Shown here: positions 24,488-33,581 of the stretch, piece after piece
How the letters are laid out: each line of letters starts with the position of its first letter
Numbering within the stretch: position 1 is the first letter of the stretch
DNA from: an uncultured Veillonellaceae bacterium
GTDB taxonomy: Bacteria; Bacillota; Negativicutes; Veillonellales; Negativicoccaceae
Assembly (NCBI GenBank): GCA_902488965.1
Contig: CABTYA010000003.1
Span: 1-34,618 of the forward strand
Length of the DNA: 34,618 bases
Direction: 5' to 3'
Position numbers and translations under genes: made by a program
The notes under the pieces: generated by a model
What the model was told of the DNA's origin: nothing
The model's database searches: none
Seen by the model: the letters and a program-made list of their open reading frames with translations, nothing else

Positions 24488-25567
24488 TCACATCTTGTCC
24501 GCCTGTTCTTCTTCCCGATTGGACAAATTCCATTGCGGATACATCCCCTGCGCAATCAAATCCAAACCGTCCATAGTAGAAAAACCGGTCGTATACATCA
24601 AATACAAAGGGATCGGATAGACTTGCTTTGTACTTACCGCACGCAACGAATGGAATTTAGGATCATGCAACAGCTGAGCCACGAACGATTCCGTATGCTC
24701 ACTGAAGGTCACCACAAAAATCACGTCCGGATTCACCATCAACAACTCTTCCGCGCTGATTCTCGAAGATGCTATCGGCATCTCTCCGTGACACCGTTTG
24801 ATCAAATCTCCTACCAGCCAGTGCGGATCATAGTTAGTAATATTTCGTCCGTTTCCCTCGATTACCGCCACCGTTTTTTTCGGCTTGTCAGAGGTGAACG
24901 CTGCCAACCGATCCAAATACTCCTGCAAATGCTGCAAATACACTGCAACTTCGTCTTCCTTGTGAAAAATTCTCCCCATGTCTTTCATGTATTGGATTTC
25001 ATCATCAATCGTGCCGACCGGCGCCGTATGATTGGAAGTTGCGGAGATGTACGTATGTACTCCCCGCTGTGCCCACCAATCCGTACTGCGCAAATATTTC
25101 GGTGAAAATGTCGAACGCCAACCCAAAATCAAATCCGGCTGCAAGTACAACACCGCTTCCAAATCCGGTATACCATAGTCAAAAAACAGCGTATCGGTCA
25201 ACAAGTTATTGTACTTTTTTACCAGCCCAATATTCTTAAACGATTGTCTGGAGCCTTCACTCGCAATCAATCTGTCCGTTTCCTGCAAATACAACATGGA
25301 TTCCAAATTGTTTCGCCCTACAGTAATTACCCTTTGGGGCTTTTCAAAAAAATTTTCTGCCCGCAACTTCTTATCTGATCCATATGTATGAATCTGAATT
25401 GGCTCATCATACACTTCATCATGAATGTCTGCACTAAAACTTTTCTCCAACCGCACGTCAGCAGAAATGTATAAATTTGAATTCATCGTCAAAAAAATCA
25501 TGACGAATGTATATGCGCCAATTAACAGTAGTGTGCGAAAATTACCAATCAGTTTCACATTGTGCAT
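24488..25567 (-). CDS. ABC transporter substrate-binding protein, membrane-anchored (metal chelate)
   Basis: This 359-residue protein belongs to the FepB/BtuF helical-backbone family. RVITVGRNNLESMLYL, PDLEAVLYLQPDLILGW and VNPDVIFVVTF are typical beta-strand/helix blocks of both lobes. The N-terminus has one hydrophobic segment (about 11-28, RTLLLIGAYTFVMIFLT) and no lipobox Cys, so it looks held in the inner membrane by an uncleaved signal anchor rather than a lipid. It is paralogous to the protein at 28124-29188, with shared ILGW-STF and R-TYI blocks. It lies 15 nt after the receptor gene. Base composition looks more AT-rich than the flanking genes. Confidence 0.9.
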   Translation of the reverse strand: MHNVKLIGNFRTLLLIGAYTFVMIFLTMNSNLYISADVRLEKSFSADIHDEVYDEPIQIHTYGSDKKLRAENFFEKPQRVITVGRNNLESMLYLQETDRLIASEGSRQSFKNIGLVKKYNNLLTDTLFFDYGIPDLEAVLYLQPDLILGWRSTFSPKYLRSTDWWAQRGVHTYISATSNHTAPVGTIDDEIQYMKDMGRIFHKEDEVAVYLQHLQEYLDRLAAFTSDKPKKTVAVIEGNGRNITNYDPHWLVGDLIKRCHGEMPIASSRISAEELLMVNPDVIFVVTFSEHTESFVAQLLHDPKFHSLRAVSTKQVYPIPLYLMYTTGFSTMDGLDLIAQGMYPQWNLSNREEEQADKM

Positions 25568-25582
25568 GTCAATTCCCGATTA

Positions 25583-27864
25583 TCAGAACTTATATTTGGC
25601 TCCAACCATTACCGCCCGCCCCGGTTGCGGCCACGCACCGATGCCTAAATATGCCGTATACGTTGTCTGCCATGCCTCATTGGTCAAGTTCGTCAATTGC
25701 AAGTACGCCGTCAATTCATCACTGACATCATAGTTGACGTTGAGATCCATCACCAAAAACCGCCGTGCCGTAAATGCCGTCGTGTTGTTTCCCGTGTACC
25801 AGTTCACAAACAAATCCGCATAGAAGGGACCCGATTCATATCCCAGATTTGCCGTGTACAAATTTTTGGGACGGAATTTGTTAATCATCGTGTTGACGTT
25901 GCCGTTCATGAAACTCAATTCCGGATTGAATTCTTCACCATTTTTAGCCGCCCATTCATCCCGCATATAAGTGTATGAAAGCCCGATTTTCCAATTTCAT
26001 TCAAACGATGGTTCAAATGCATGTTGATTGATTTTTTCGTCTGTTTGGCATTTACATAACGGTTAGTAAATTCATCAGTGCCCGGCGTTTGTACACTATA
26101 TCTAGCAACAGCATTTTTCATATCCGTATAGGCATAGTTCAAACCGAATGTCGTTGCATCGCCCCAGCTCTTCTTGAGACCGACTGTCCAAATTGTTCCT
26201 TCATCGTCGCCCAATTTGGCCGGTTTCTTATCTTTACCGTTTGTCTGCATGTAGTCGCGTGCTTTGAGAGGCTGATGTACCTGTACCCACGACCCGTACA
26301 CGCTGAAATCGTCCGCCAACAAGTATTGCGCCGCCAGCGACCCCGTCCATACGGATGCCGCCGCATTCGTCGCATCAACTTCATCACCCTTGCCCAACCA
26401 ATACGACTGTCCGACACCTTCCTTGCGTACATCGGATGTTTTCAAGAATCGTATTGCCGGTGTGACTTGCAAACGTTCACCGATTTCGATTTTATCTTGC
26501 AATGACGCGGTAAAGGTATCCCGATTTGTTTCCACAAATCGATCTTCTTTGCGACTCCAATTGTAATGATAAGACTTATCGTAAGTCGCTACCGCAATCA
26601 AGTTATGGTTTTGAATTCCCTTGGCATATTGTACTTGTGCACCCCGGCTACGTTCAATGACGTTCCACGATTTTTTCGTTCGATTATCGTAACGTGAAGC
26701 CGCCCATTCATACCACTCTGGCGTGTTCGGCGTCGGTGCAGGATCGGAGCCGCCATTACCGAACGATCCCCAATATTTTCCTTCTTGGCGATATACGCGC
26801 AAGAAACTGTCCATGTTTCGATCACGGTCAAATACAAATGTCAAATCCATATTGTTTTTCTTGTAAGCAGAATAGGAGCCTGTCCATACCCACTTGTACC
26901 AGCTATTCCGATACCCTTTGTTGTTATAATCTCCGTACTTATTGTTCTTATATCCCTCTTGAATCCGATTCCAGTTTTCTTCGTCCATATACCGCCAGTC
27001 CGGCGCTGTCAACGGATAACCGTTATCCGCGTTCATGAACCCGTACGAGAAGGTCAACGTACGATTTTCGTCATAGTCCGCATCAATACGGAAATTCAAA
27101 TTCTTTTCCTTGTAATCCGTACCGAACCATTCATAATCTTTGTCGGTAATCCCATCATGGTAATGCGAATTGTTCCCGCGTTCGATACCGCCGGACAGGA
27201 AATAGCGAACACTATCCCCGTTCGATCCGGACAGGCTCAGATTATAATCTTTGCGTCCCCACGACCCCATAGCGATATCCAAAGTACCGGATGTTTCCGC
27301 CGTACCTTTTTTCGTAATGATATTAATTACCCCGCCGGATGCGTCCGCACCGTAAATCGACGCTCCCGGTCCTTTGATGACTTCGATGGATTCGACACCC
27401 GCCATATTCACGACTTGGTTAATATCAACCAAGCTCTTCGTACCACCGGCGCCGCTCGATCCCATCATACCGCTGACGCTGTTATCCACACGCCGCCCGT
27501 TAATCAATACGATGACACGGTCATCGCCGTTGATGGACACGGCCGAATGCGTTTCTTTATAGCCGTATTCGCCGCCACGATATCCCGGTGTCCGTACCGC
27601 AACCCCCGGGATCCGCTTCAGCGCATCCGTCATTTGCCCGTAGTGATGACGCTCCAATTCTTCCTGTGAGATGACATTGACATCGCCACCCGTCCGATAG
27701 TACGACTGCGGTGTCACTTCATTGCCGAACTGATCGACCGCCCGTGTGCCGTATACATGCACCGTGTCCAATTGGTGCACCGCCGCCTCTGCGGAAAATC
27801 CGCCGACTCCCGCGCATGCGGCCGCCACTGCCAAAAGCAGCCATCCTTTGTTACTTTTTCTCAT
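25583..27864 (-). pseudogene. TonB-dependent receptor, interrupted by a single-base frameshift
   Basis: This is an outer-membrane receptor for a metal chelate. The signal peptide is about 1-28, a TonB-box-like QLDTVHVYG follows, then the plug with VINGRR-type and IEVIKGPGASIYG blocks, then a barrel ending VGAKYKF with terminal Phe. Reading is open from ATG 27864 (GGGAGGCAGGG upstream) to about 25995. There the frame slips: frame one gives NEIGKSGF and stops at 25915, while the barrel continues in the next frame as WKIGLSYTYMRDEW. Adding one A to the AAA run (plus-strand TTT at 25995-25997) restores NENWKIG and about 760 residues. It is either a real lesion, a phase-variable site, or a sequencing error. 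Confidence 0.88.
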
Positions 27865-27929
27865 TTCCCTGCCTCCCTGTGTTTACTCACGCGAACGCCA
27901 TTTCCCGTTTTTTTTAAACAAAAAATAAA

Positions 27930-27948
27930 AATAACGATACGCATTATC
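27930..27948 (-). promoter_or_regulatory. Fur-box-like operator of the receptor operon
   Basis: The minus strand reads GATAATGCGTATCGTTATT, 14 of 19 matches to the classical Fur box GATAATGATAATCATTATC. It lies 8 bp downstream of the -10, where a repressor would block initiation. Fur itself is not in the window. Confidence 0.55.
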
Positions 27949-27955
27949 TTTACTC

Positions 27956-27984
27956 AGCATAACGAAGAAGTAGCGCCTTGTCAA
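27956..27984 (-). promoter_or_regulatory. Sigma-A promoter of receptor/ABC operon
   Basis: The minus strand shows TTGACA (27979-27984), a 17-nt spacer and TATGCT (27956-27961). It drives the frameshifted receptor, binding protein, permease, ATPase and CGGC genes. Confidence 0.8.
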
Positions 27985-28065
27985 TAGATTTACTTGTCTA
28001 ACAAAAATTTTCTATAAATCAGCCTTTAATATAAACATCTTGCATGCTATTCTACGTTTCTTCGA

Positions 28066-28094
28066 GAAAAAAGAGAGCAACCGCAGTTGCTCTC
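28066..28094 (-). terminator. Terminator after the second binding protein
   Basis: The minus-strand stem GAGAGCAAC / GTTGCTCTC with a 4-nt loop is followed by TTTTTT. It lies 29 bp after the stop codon of the binding-protein gene. Confidence 0.88.
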
Positions 28095-28123
28095 GATTCA
28101 CAACATCTCAATGTGTGTATGTG

Positions 28124-29188
28124 TCATTCATTCCCTCGTTGGGCAGGTGTGAGCTGCATGTCGGGGTACAGTGCCGCCGCGATGAGTTCAACACCGTCTT
28201 GTACGCGCACGCCGGGGCTGTAGACAGCGTTGAGCGGCAGCGTATGGATGCGACCTTCTTTCACGCAGCGCATATTTTTCAGCGCGGGGTGATGAATCAG
28301 CCGTTCGATGAGCATCTGCTCACTGCCGTACAGGGTCTCGGTCACGACGAGGAAAATCACGTCGGGGTCGAGTACGCGCATTTCTTCTTCACCGATCCGA
28401 TCGAGATCGGCCGCGAGCAGTTCCCCGTCGACACTTTGCACCATCTGCCCCGCCAGTGTGCTCTCGCCGTAGACGCGAATCTCTTTGCCCATCCATTCGA
28501 TGACCAGGGCTTTGGGGCGCGTGTCCCGCTCGGCCGCATACGCGCGTACCGCGGCGATATGGTCTTGTACGCCTTGCACCATGCGGTGCGCCAGTTCACG
28601 TTTGCCGAAAATCCGCCCCATATCCTCCAGATAACGATACTCTTCATCCAGGGTATGCTTCTTGGTCGATGCCCCTGTCGGAATGGAGGATTCCGCGATA
28701 TAGGTATTGATCCTCCGCGCGCGCCAAAAATCCGAGCCGCGCAAGGCTTTCGGTCCGAATGTCGAATACCAGCCGAGAATAAAATCCGGGTGCATCATCA
28801 AAGCGGTTTCCAAATCGGGCACCCGGTCGGATTGGTAGTCGATCCGCGTATAGGTGTCCTGATATTCTTCCCGCAAATACTTTTTGTCGGGAATGCCGAT
28901 CGCCGCGATAATCTGCTCTCCTTCGCCCAACGCGATGAGCGTCTCGATAGAGTTTTGCCAAACAGCAACAACCCGCCGCGGCGGGTTGTTGTAGACAAAA
29001 TCTTCCTGTTCTTTACGAGAGTTGTATTGTCGCACGACGACCGGATATCCTTCGGCGATCTGCGCTTGCGCGGCCGGCATGGCGGCAATATCGGCGGAAC
29101 GCTGCGTCAGCAGCGTATCCATCCCGATACAATACAGTCCCAATGCCGCGACCAACGCACCGCCCAACCACGGTTGATATCGGTTCAT
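28124..29188 (-). CDS. ABC transporter substrate-binding protein, membrane-anchored (second copy)
   Basis: This 354-residue FepB/BtuF-type periplasmic protein has PPRRVVAVWQNSIETLIALG, PDLETALMMHPDFILGW and LDPDVIFLVVTE as the conserved blocks of the two lobes. The N-terminal hydrophobic stretch (about 8-24) contains a Cys in GLYC, but Tyr at -1 rules out a normal lipobox, so an uncleaved membrane anchor is likely. It begins 12 nt after the TonB receptor gene (GGGAGCGTGAC upstream). No permease gene follows: a terminator does. It probably shares the FecCD permease encoded downstream or uses one elsewhere. Confidence 0.9.
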   Translation of the reverse strand: MNRYQPWLGGALVAALGLYCIGMDTLLTQRSADIAAMPAAQAQIAEGYPVVVRQYNSRKEQEDFVYNNPPRRVVAVWQNSIETLIALGEGEQIIAAIGIPDKKYLREEYQDTYTRIDYQSDRVPDLETALMMHPDFILGWYSTFGPKALRGSDFWRARRINTYIAESSIPTGASTKKHTLDEEYRYLEDMGRIFGKRELAHRMVQGVQDHIAAVRAYAAERDTRPKALVIEWMGKEIRVYGESTLAGQMVQSVDGELLAADLDRIGEEEMRVLDPDVIFLVVTETLYGSEQMLIERLIHHPALKNMRCVKEGRIHTLPLNAVYSPGVRVQDGVELIAAALYPDMQLTPAQRGNE

Positions 29189-29200
29189 GTCACGCTCCCG

Positions 29201-31678
29201 TCAGAATGTGTACTTCATGCCGCCCATGATCATACGTCCCGGCATCGCCGAACTGGCGATACCGTTCCAAGCATTGAAGGACGTTTCGTACGCTTCATTG
29301 GTCAAGTTGGTAATCAGCATGTAGGCGCTGGCGTGTTGATTGATGTCGTAGTTCAAGCTCCAATCCAACACGAGGAACTGCCGCTTGCTGAAGGCGTTCA
29401 AATTGTTGCCCGTATACCAGTTGATCAAGAGTCCGGAGTAAACCTTGCCGTTTTCATAGTTCAGGTTCAACGAATAATGGTTAGCCGGACGCAGGTTGTT
29501 GATATTGGCGTTGATGTCACTGGCCGTGCTGTACCCCCAGCTCGGATCGAGTACCCAGCCGGATTTCGCTTTCCATTCATCACGCAAACGAGAGTAGGCC
29601 AAACTGGCGGAGAAATGGTCCGAAAATTGATGGTCGAGTGTGATGTTGAACGATTGCTTTTCCTGTTTGGCATTGACAGCCGTCGCGGAGGGTCCTTCCG
29701 GTGTCACAATCGGCAGTCGCGCGATCGCATTGTCCATATGCGTCCAATCGTAGTGTACCGCCAAGCTTGTATTTTCCCCAAACTTTTTGGTAATCCCCGC
29801 AGTGATCGCATAACCTTTTTCGTCTTCGAGCGGTGTTTTGAATACGCCGTCGGTCTTATTGTAGTCTCCGCGACGCAGCGGTCGACGAATCTTCGTCCAA
29901 CCGAGGTACGTGCTGATGTCGTCATTGAGGAGATACTGCATATGCATGGCCGGCGTCACCGAGGATTCTTCCCCTTTGCCTTTTTTCGTTTCACCGGCGG
30001 AGGTCACCGTATCAAAGGAGCTGTATTTCGCCCAGCGAACGGACGGTGTAATATCCAAGTTATCCGAAACGTGGATTTTATCCTGCACAAAACCGGTAAT
30101 CGACGTCCGTTTGATATAGGAAGTGTCAACCGATTTGTCTTTTTTGATTCGCTTCGAATACGTCCGTGCACGGTCAAATGTCACGCTGCCGAGAATATCG
30201 TGCTGCCCGAGTGCCGCCGCATACTGCAACTGAATTCCGCGGTTCTTTTCTTCATACCAGCTGTTCGGGTCGTCCGCTCTGCCGCCCGTACGGTCCACCC
30301 ATTCTTTCAGTTTTTGCGGATCGCCGCCCGGGAAGGGAGCGAGATTTTCGTCAACCCACTTGTTGAATTCTTCCGCAGTCGTTCCGTTCGGGAACTGTTT
30401 GTGGTAGAAGTTCGCCGACGGATTATCCCAGTCGCTCGGCAACGTCGACCATACATATTTGTCCCGATGCGAAAAACGATGGTCCTGATTATACAGACGG
30501 ACGAAGCTTTCCATGTCATGAACTTTGTCAAAGGTGAATACCACGTCAAGGTCTTTCATCGTGAACTTGCTGAACGCGCCGTATGCTTGGCCGTCCAACG
30601 CGTACAGATTGTGGTAACCGGGATTTCTTGCATCACCGGTAAGCGTACTGAATTTCGGAATTCCCGTTTCTTTATCCACAATCACATTACCTTCTTTGTC
30701 TTTACGCGGAATCAATTTATAATTTTCATCGACTTGACCGACTTCCGCATTGAAAATGATGCGCTTCCAATCTTTTTCATTCCAATATTTCATCGACGGT
30801 ACGGCAATCGGATAGCCGTCGCGCCCCGAGCGGTAATTGTACCAAATTTTCAGGTTTTGTTTATCGCCGAATTCTTTGTCCAAACGCAGGTTCAGGCCTT
30901 GTTCACGCCAGTTCGAGCCGCCGAGCGTGCCGTTTTCTCCCGTTACGGAGTCTTTATATTTACTGTCTCCCGACATATCGCGGTTGGCGGAAAGCGCATA
31001 GCGCAGCGTGCCGTCGTCACCCGCACTGCCGTTGATGCTGAGCGCCATGTGATGACGATCCCACGAGCCGGTCGCCACGTCCAACGAAATGACCTGGTCG
31101 TCGCCGCCCTTGCGGGTAATGATATTGATGACACCGCCCAATGCGTCCTGTCCGTACGCGGATGCGCCCGGTCCTTTAATGACTTCGATTTTTTCGATAT
31201 TTTCCATATTGGTGAGCTGGTCGAGGTTGACCCCGGTCGATTTCGTACCGGTGACACTCGAAGACCCCATCCGTCCGCTGGTCGTATTATCGACACGACG
31301 GCCGTCAATCAAGATGACGACACGGCTGTCGCCGTTGATGGAGATGCCGTTATTATAAAATTCATAGCCGTATTCCCCGCCGCGATAGCCCGGGTTATGG
31401 AATGTAATCCCCGGTACGCGCTTGATGGCTTCCGTCAAATCCATGTAATGCCGATTTTCGATTTCTTCACGAGTGATGACTTTGACGTCGCCGCCCGTAC
31501 GATAGTAGGATTGCTCCGTAATCGTGTCGCCGAACTGATTCTTCAGTGCGGTCGCTTCCACCACTACCGTGTCCAACGTATAGTTGTCCAAGTTTTCGTC
31601 AAACGCCGCCTGCGTTGCCAGCGGCGCACAGCCGATGACGGCACTCATCACCGCCAACGCCAATCGTTGTTTTCCCAT
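29201..31678 (-). CDS. TonB-dependent outer-membrane receptor
   Basis: This intact 825-residue receptor has a signal peptide of about 1-24 (ATQA cleavage), then a TonB-box-like LDTVVVEAT (about 35-43). The plug domain has ITREEIENRHYMDLTEAIK, NPGYRGGEYGYEF, VILIDGRR and IEVIKGPGASAYGQDALGGVINIIT. The remainder is a 22-strand-type beta barrel ending GGMKYTF with terminal Phe for outer-membrane insertion. It resembles the frameshifted receptor throughout, so the two are paralogues. ATG 31678 is preceded by GGAGGAGAAAG. By family, substrates are iron-siderophores, haem or cobalamin; which one cannot be read here. Confidence 0.94.
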   Translation of the reverse strand: MGKQRLALAVMSAVIGCAPLATQAAFDENLDNYTLDTVVVEATALKNQFGDTITEQSYYRTGGDVKVITREEIENRHYMDLTEAIKRVPGITFHNPGYRGGEYGYEFYNNGISINGDSRVVILIDGRRVDNTTSGRMGSSSVTGTKSTGVNLDQLTNMENIEKIEVIKGPGASAYGQDALGGVINIITRKGGDDQVISLDVATGSWDRHHMALSINGSAGDDGTLRYALSANRDMSGDSKYKDSVTGENGTLGGSNWREQGLNLRLDKEFGDKQNLKIWYNYRSGRDGYPIAVPSMKYWNEKDWKRIIFNAEVGQVDENYKLIPRKDKEGNVIVDKETGIPKFSTLTGDARNPGYHNLYALDGQAYGAFSKFTMKDLDVVFTFDKVHDMESFVRLYNQDHRFSHRDKYVWSTLPSDWDNPSANFYHKQFPNGTTAEEFNKWVDENLAPFPGGDPQKLKEWVDRTGGRADDPNSWYEEKNRGIQLQYAAALGQHDILGSVTFDRARTYSKRIKKDKSVDTSYIKRTSITGFVQDKIHVSDNLDITPSVRWAKYSSFDTVTSAGETKKGKGEESSVTPAMHMQYLLNDDISTYLGWTKIRRPLRRGDYNKTDGVFKTPLEDEKGYAITAGITKKFGENTSLAVHYDWTHMDNAIARLPIVTPEGPSATAVNAKQEKQSFNITLDHQFSDHFSASLAYSRLRDEWKAKSGWVLDPSWGYSTASDINANINNLRPANHYSLNLNYENGKVYSGLLINWYTGNNLNAFSKRQFLVLDWSLNYDINQHASAYMLITNLTNEAYETSFNAWNGIASSAMPGRMIMGGMKYTF

Positions 31679-31705
31679 CTTTCTCCTCCTCTTTCCTCTC
31701 ACTAT

Positions 31706-31721
31706 TGACAAGTGTTTAACA
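31706..31721. promoter_or_regulatory. Palindromic operator candidate 2
   Basis: TGACAAGTGTTTAACA matches the first palindrome at 14 of 16 positions, in the same orientation. It falls in the 5' untranslated region, about 12-27 nt after the predicted start of transcription. Confidence 0.5.
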
Positions 31722-31739
31722 ATATATAGCACCTTAACC

Positions 31740-31767
31740 AGAATATCAGTTTGTACTTTTTTGTCAA
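31740..31767 (-). promoter_or_regulatory. Sigma-A promoter of the intact TonB receptor
   Basis: The minus strand shows TTGACA (31762-31767), a 16-nt spacer and TATTCT (31740-31745). The -35 is one arm of a palindrome. Confidence 0.75.
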
Positions 31768-31777
31768 GTGTTTGACA
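31762..31777. promoter_or_regulatory. Palindromic operator candidate 1
   Basis: TGTCAAGTGTTTGACA is a 6-4-6 perfect-arm palindrome that includes the -35 hexamer of the TonB receptor promoter. A near copy lies 56 bp downstream. Confidence 0.55.
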
Positions 31778-31836
31778 TTTATTATCAACATTTTCTTTAT
31801 TTTCTGCAGTTATCAAGTTCTTCTCGTGATGTTCGC

Positions 31837-31867
31837 AAAAAAAGAGCGACATCGGTCGCTCTTTTTT
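31837..31867 (-). terminator. Terminator after the SLH porin
   Basis: The stem AAAAAAGAGCGAC / GTCGCTCTTTTTT with an ATCG loop lies 14 bp after the porin stop. It has T-runs on both strands. Confidence 0.92.
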
Positions 31868-31880
31868 AACTTTCTGAGAA

Positions 31881-33473
31881 TCAGAAATAGTAGGTCGCTT
31901 GCAGACGATAGGTATTGCCGAGTTTGATCCCGTCCATCGCTTTGGCGTTGAATGCATAGCTCGCTTCGAGGAGCAAGCCTTTGACGGGGACATATTTCAA
32001 GCTCGCCAGCCAAAGTTTGGCACCCGAATGTTCGTAGGAATACGCCGATTTCGCTGCCAGCGCGGGCATGCCCGTCGCCGGATCGATCACGGGATGGCCG
32101 TCTTTCAATACCGGTGCATAGACAAGGTCCTTGCGCAAGTCGTAACTGTACGACGGCATCCGCACGGTATCGCCGGTCTGATAGTTCGGCAATGCGAATC
32201 CCGGATCCTCGGCTCGGCTTGCGACATAGCGTTGCAGCACGCCCGCGGCGATTTTCTGTTTGACGGCATCCGTTTGGTATTGCGGCGGTACGCCGATCAA
32301 TTTGACATGTTGGGCCAATTCCGCCGCGTTCGTTTCGTACATACTGCCCATGTATTGGTTCAGGATATCGTACTTGCCGTGTCCGAAGAACGAGCCGCCT
32401 TCCGAGTAAATATAGTCGATGCCGACCTGGAAGGATTTCGGATAGTACGGGTGCGCGATACCGAGTGACGCGCCGACAAGCAGAGTGTACGGTTTTGTAT
32501 TGTTGACAATGGTCGTCTTGTTGTTCAGGATATAGTCCGCATGGACATTGACGAATTGCGCGGGGAACCAGCTCGCACCGACACCGATATTTTGAACGTG
32601 CTTACCGATAATACCGGTCGGTTGCAGGAAGAACGCCTTCGCGGAAAATTTCAGCGGGTCGTTGTAGGCGTATTCGAGAAAGTACGCTTCCGGTTTGCGA
32701 TTGCGAGCGACACCGTAGTGGCTCAAAATATCGCCGACGAACTGTTCGTCGAGATCTTTGACCCGGCCGAACGCCGCCGTGAAGGAATGTCCCTTTTGCC
32801 CGCCGACTTTGGCGGCGACACCGGCGAAATTGCCGTCATAAAACACGCCCGAGATGCCGGCCGTATACGGGAACTGACCGACGGTAAATGTCCAGTCGCC
32901 TGTCTTGTGTACGCCGAAGAGCTGATCGACAATGATGCCGTTATCGTCCGCTCGGCCGTTGAGGCCAAGATTCGTCTCGAATATGCCGACTACGGTCGTT
33001 TTCGGTGTGACGGATGCGACGGCACGCAAGCGCAGCCGCGCGGTGAGATCGCGATCTTCCGTGTCCGATTGGCGAAGATCACGGTACTGATTGCGCCATG
33101 TAAAACGTACATCGCCGCCGAGTTTTACACGGCCCGCGCGTTCTTCAAGTCCCGTTACCCGTACACCGAGACTCTTGAGTTCATCGGCAAATTCCGACTG
33201 AAGTCGGTTCAGTTGAATCTGCTGATCCGTATTCAAGTCGTCCTGATGCACCATCGCGCGAGCCACCAGTTGCGCCATTTCGTAGCGTGTGATGTTGCGT
33301 TCGCCGCGGAATGTTCCGTCCGGATAGCCTTCGACAATGCCGTCAGCCGCCAATTCGGCCACCGCCTGATACGCCCACTCCTGGGGTGTGACGTCACTGA
33401 ACGGATGGGCCGCCGTTCCTACCTGTACGCCCAGCGCGACGCATACCGCCGCTGCGAGCCATGTTCCTTTCAT
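31881..33473 (-). CDS. SLH-domain outer-membrane porin (OmpM-like)
   Basis: This 530-residue protein has the layout of Negativicutes OmpM. A signal peptide (about 1-22, VGTAA cleavage) is followed by one SLH domain (about 24-85: HPFSDVTPQEWAYQAV, GIVEGYPDGTFRGERNITRYEMAQLVARAM). A short coiled-coil (about 86-112) precedes a beta barrel ending in TYRLQATYYF with terminal Phe. In this group the SLH domain binds peptidoglycan secondary polymer or polyaminated peptidoglycan and tethers the outer membrane to the wall, while the barrel is a general pore. ATG 33473 follows GGAGGGATTGG. A consensus promoter upstream and its own terminator make it a strongly expressed single gene. Confidence 0.93.
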   Translation of the reverse strand: MKGTWLAAAVCVALGVQVGTAAHPFSDVTPQEWAYQAVAELAADGIVEGYPDGTFRGERNITRYEMAQLVARAMVHQDDLNTDQQIQLNRLQSEFADELKSLGVRVTGLEERAGRVKLGGDVRFTWRNQYRDLRQSDTEDRDLTARLRLRAVASVTPKTTVVGIFETNLGLNGRADDNGIIVDQLFGVHKTGDWTFTVGQFPYTAGISGVFYDGNFAGVAAKVGGQKGHSFTAAFGRVKDLDEQFVGDILSHYGVARNRKPEAYFLEYAYNDPLKFSAKAFFLQPTGIIGKHVQNIGVGASWFPAQFVNVHADYILNNKTTIVNNTKPYTLLVGASLGIAHPYYPKSFQVGIDYIYSEGGSFFGHGKYDILNQYMGSMYETNAAELAQHVKLIGVPPQYQTDAVKQKIAAGVLQRYVASRAEDPGFALPNYQTGDTVRMPSYSYDLRKDLVYAPVLKDGHPVIDPATGMPALAAKSAYSYEHSGAKLWLASLKYVPVKGLLLEASYAFNAKAMDGIKLGNTYRLQATYYF

Positions 33474-33552
33474 CCAATCCCTCCTGCGTTCATTCTCAAA
33501 ATCATTTACATTTGTCAAACAATTATTGATAAATACGTAAACAGCTAGCTGT

Positions 33553-33581
33553 ATTATATGCGTTGCGCCCCGATTTGTCAA
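33553..33581 (-). promoter_or_regulatory. Consensus sigma-A promoter of the SLH porin
   Basis: The minus strand shows TTGACA (33576-33581), exactly 17 nt, then TATAAT (33553-33558): a perfect match to consensus. The 12-bp palindrome ACAGCTAGCTGT (33541-33552) directly abuts the -10 and spans the predicted start site. Confidence 0.92.

Noticed and set aside
28040..31708. A 1222-codon open frame on the plus strand
   Set aside because: It lies antisense to the TonB receptor and binding protein, whose motifs are unmistakable. The product is rich in His/Arg/Phe with no recognisable domain. Skewed codon use keeps this antisense frame open.
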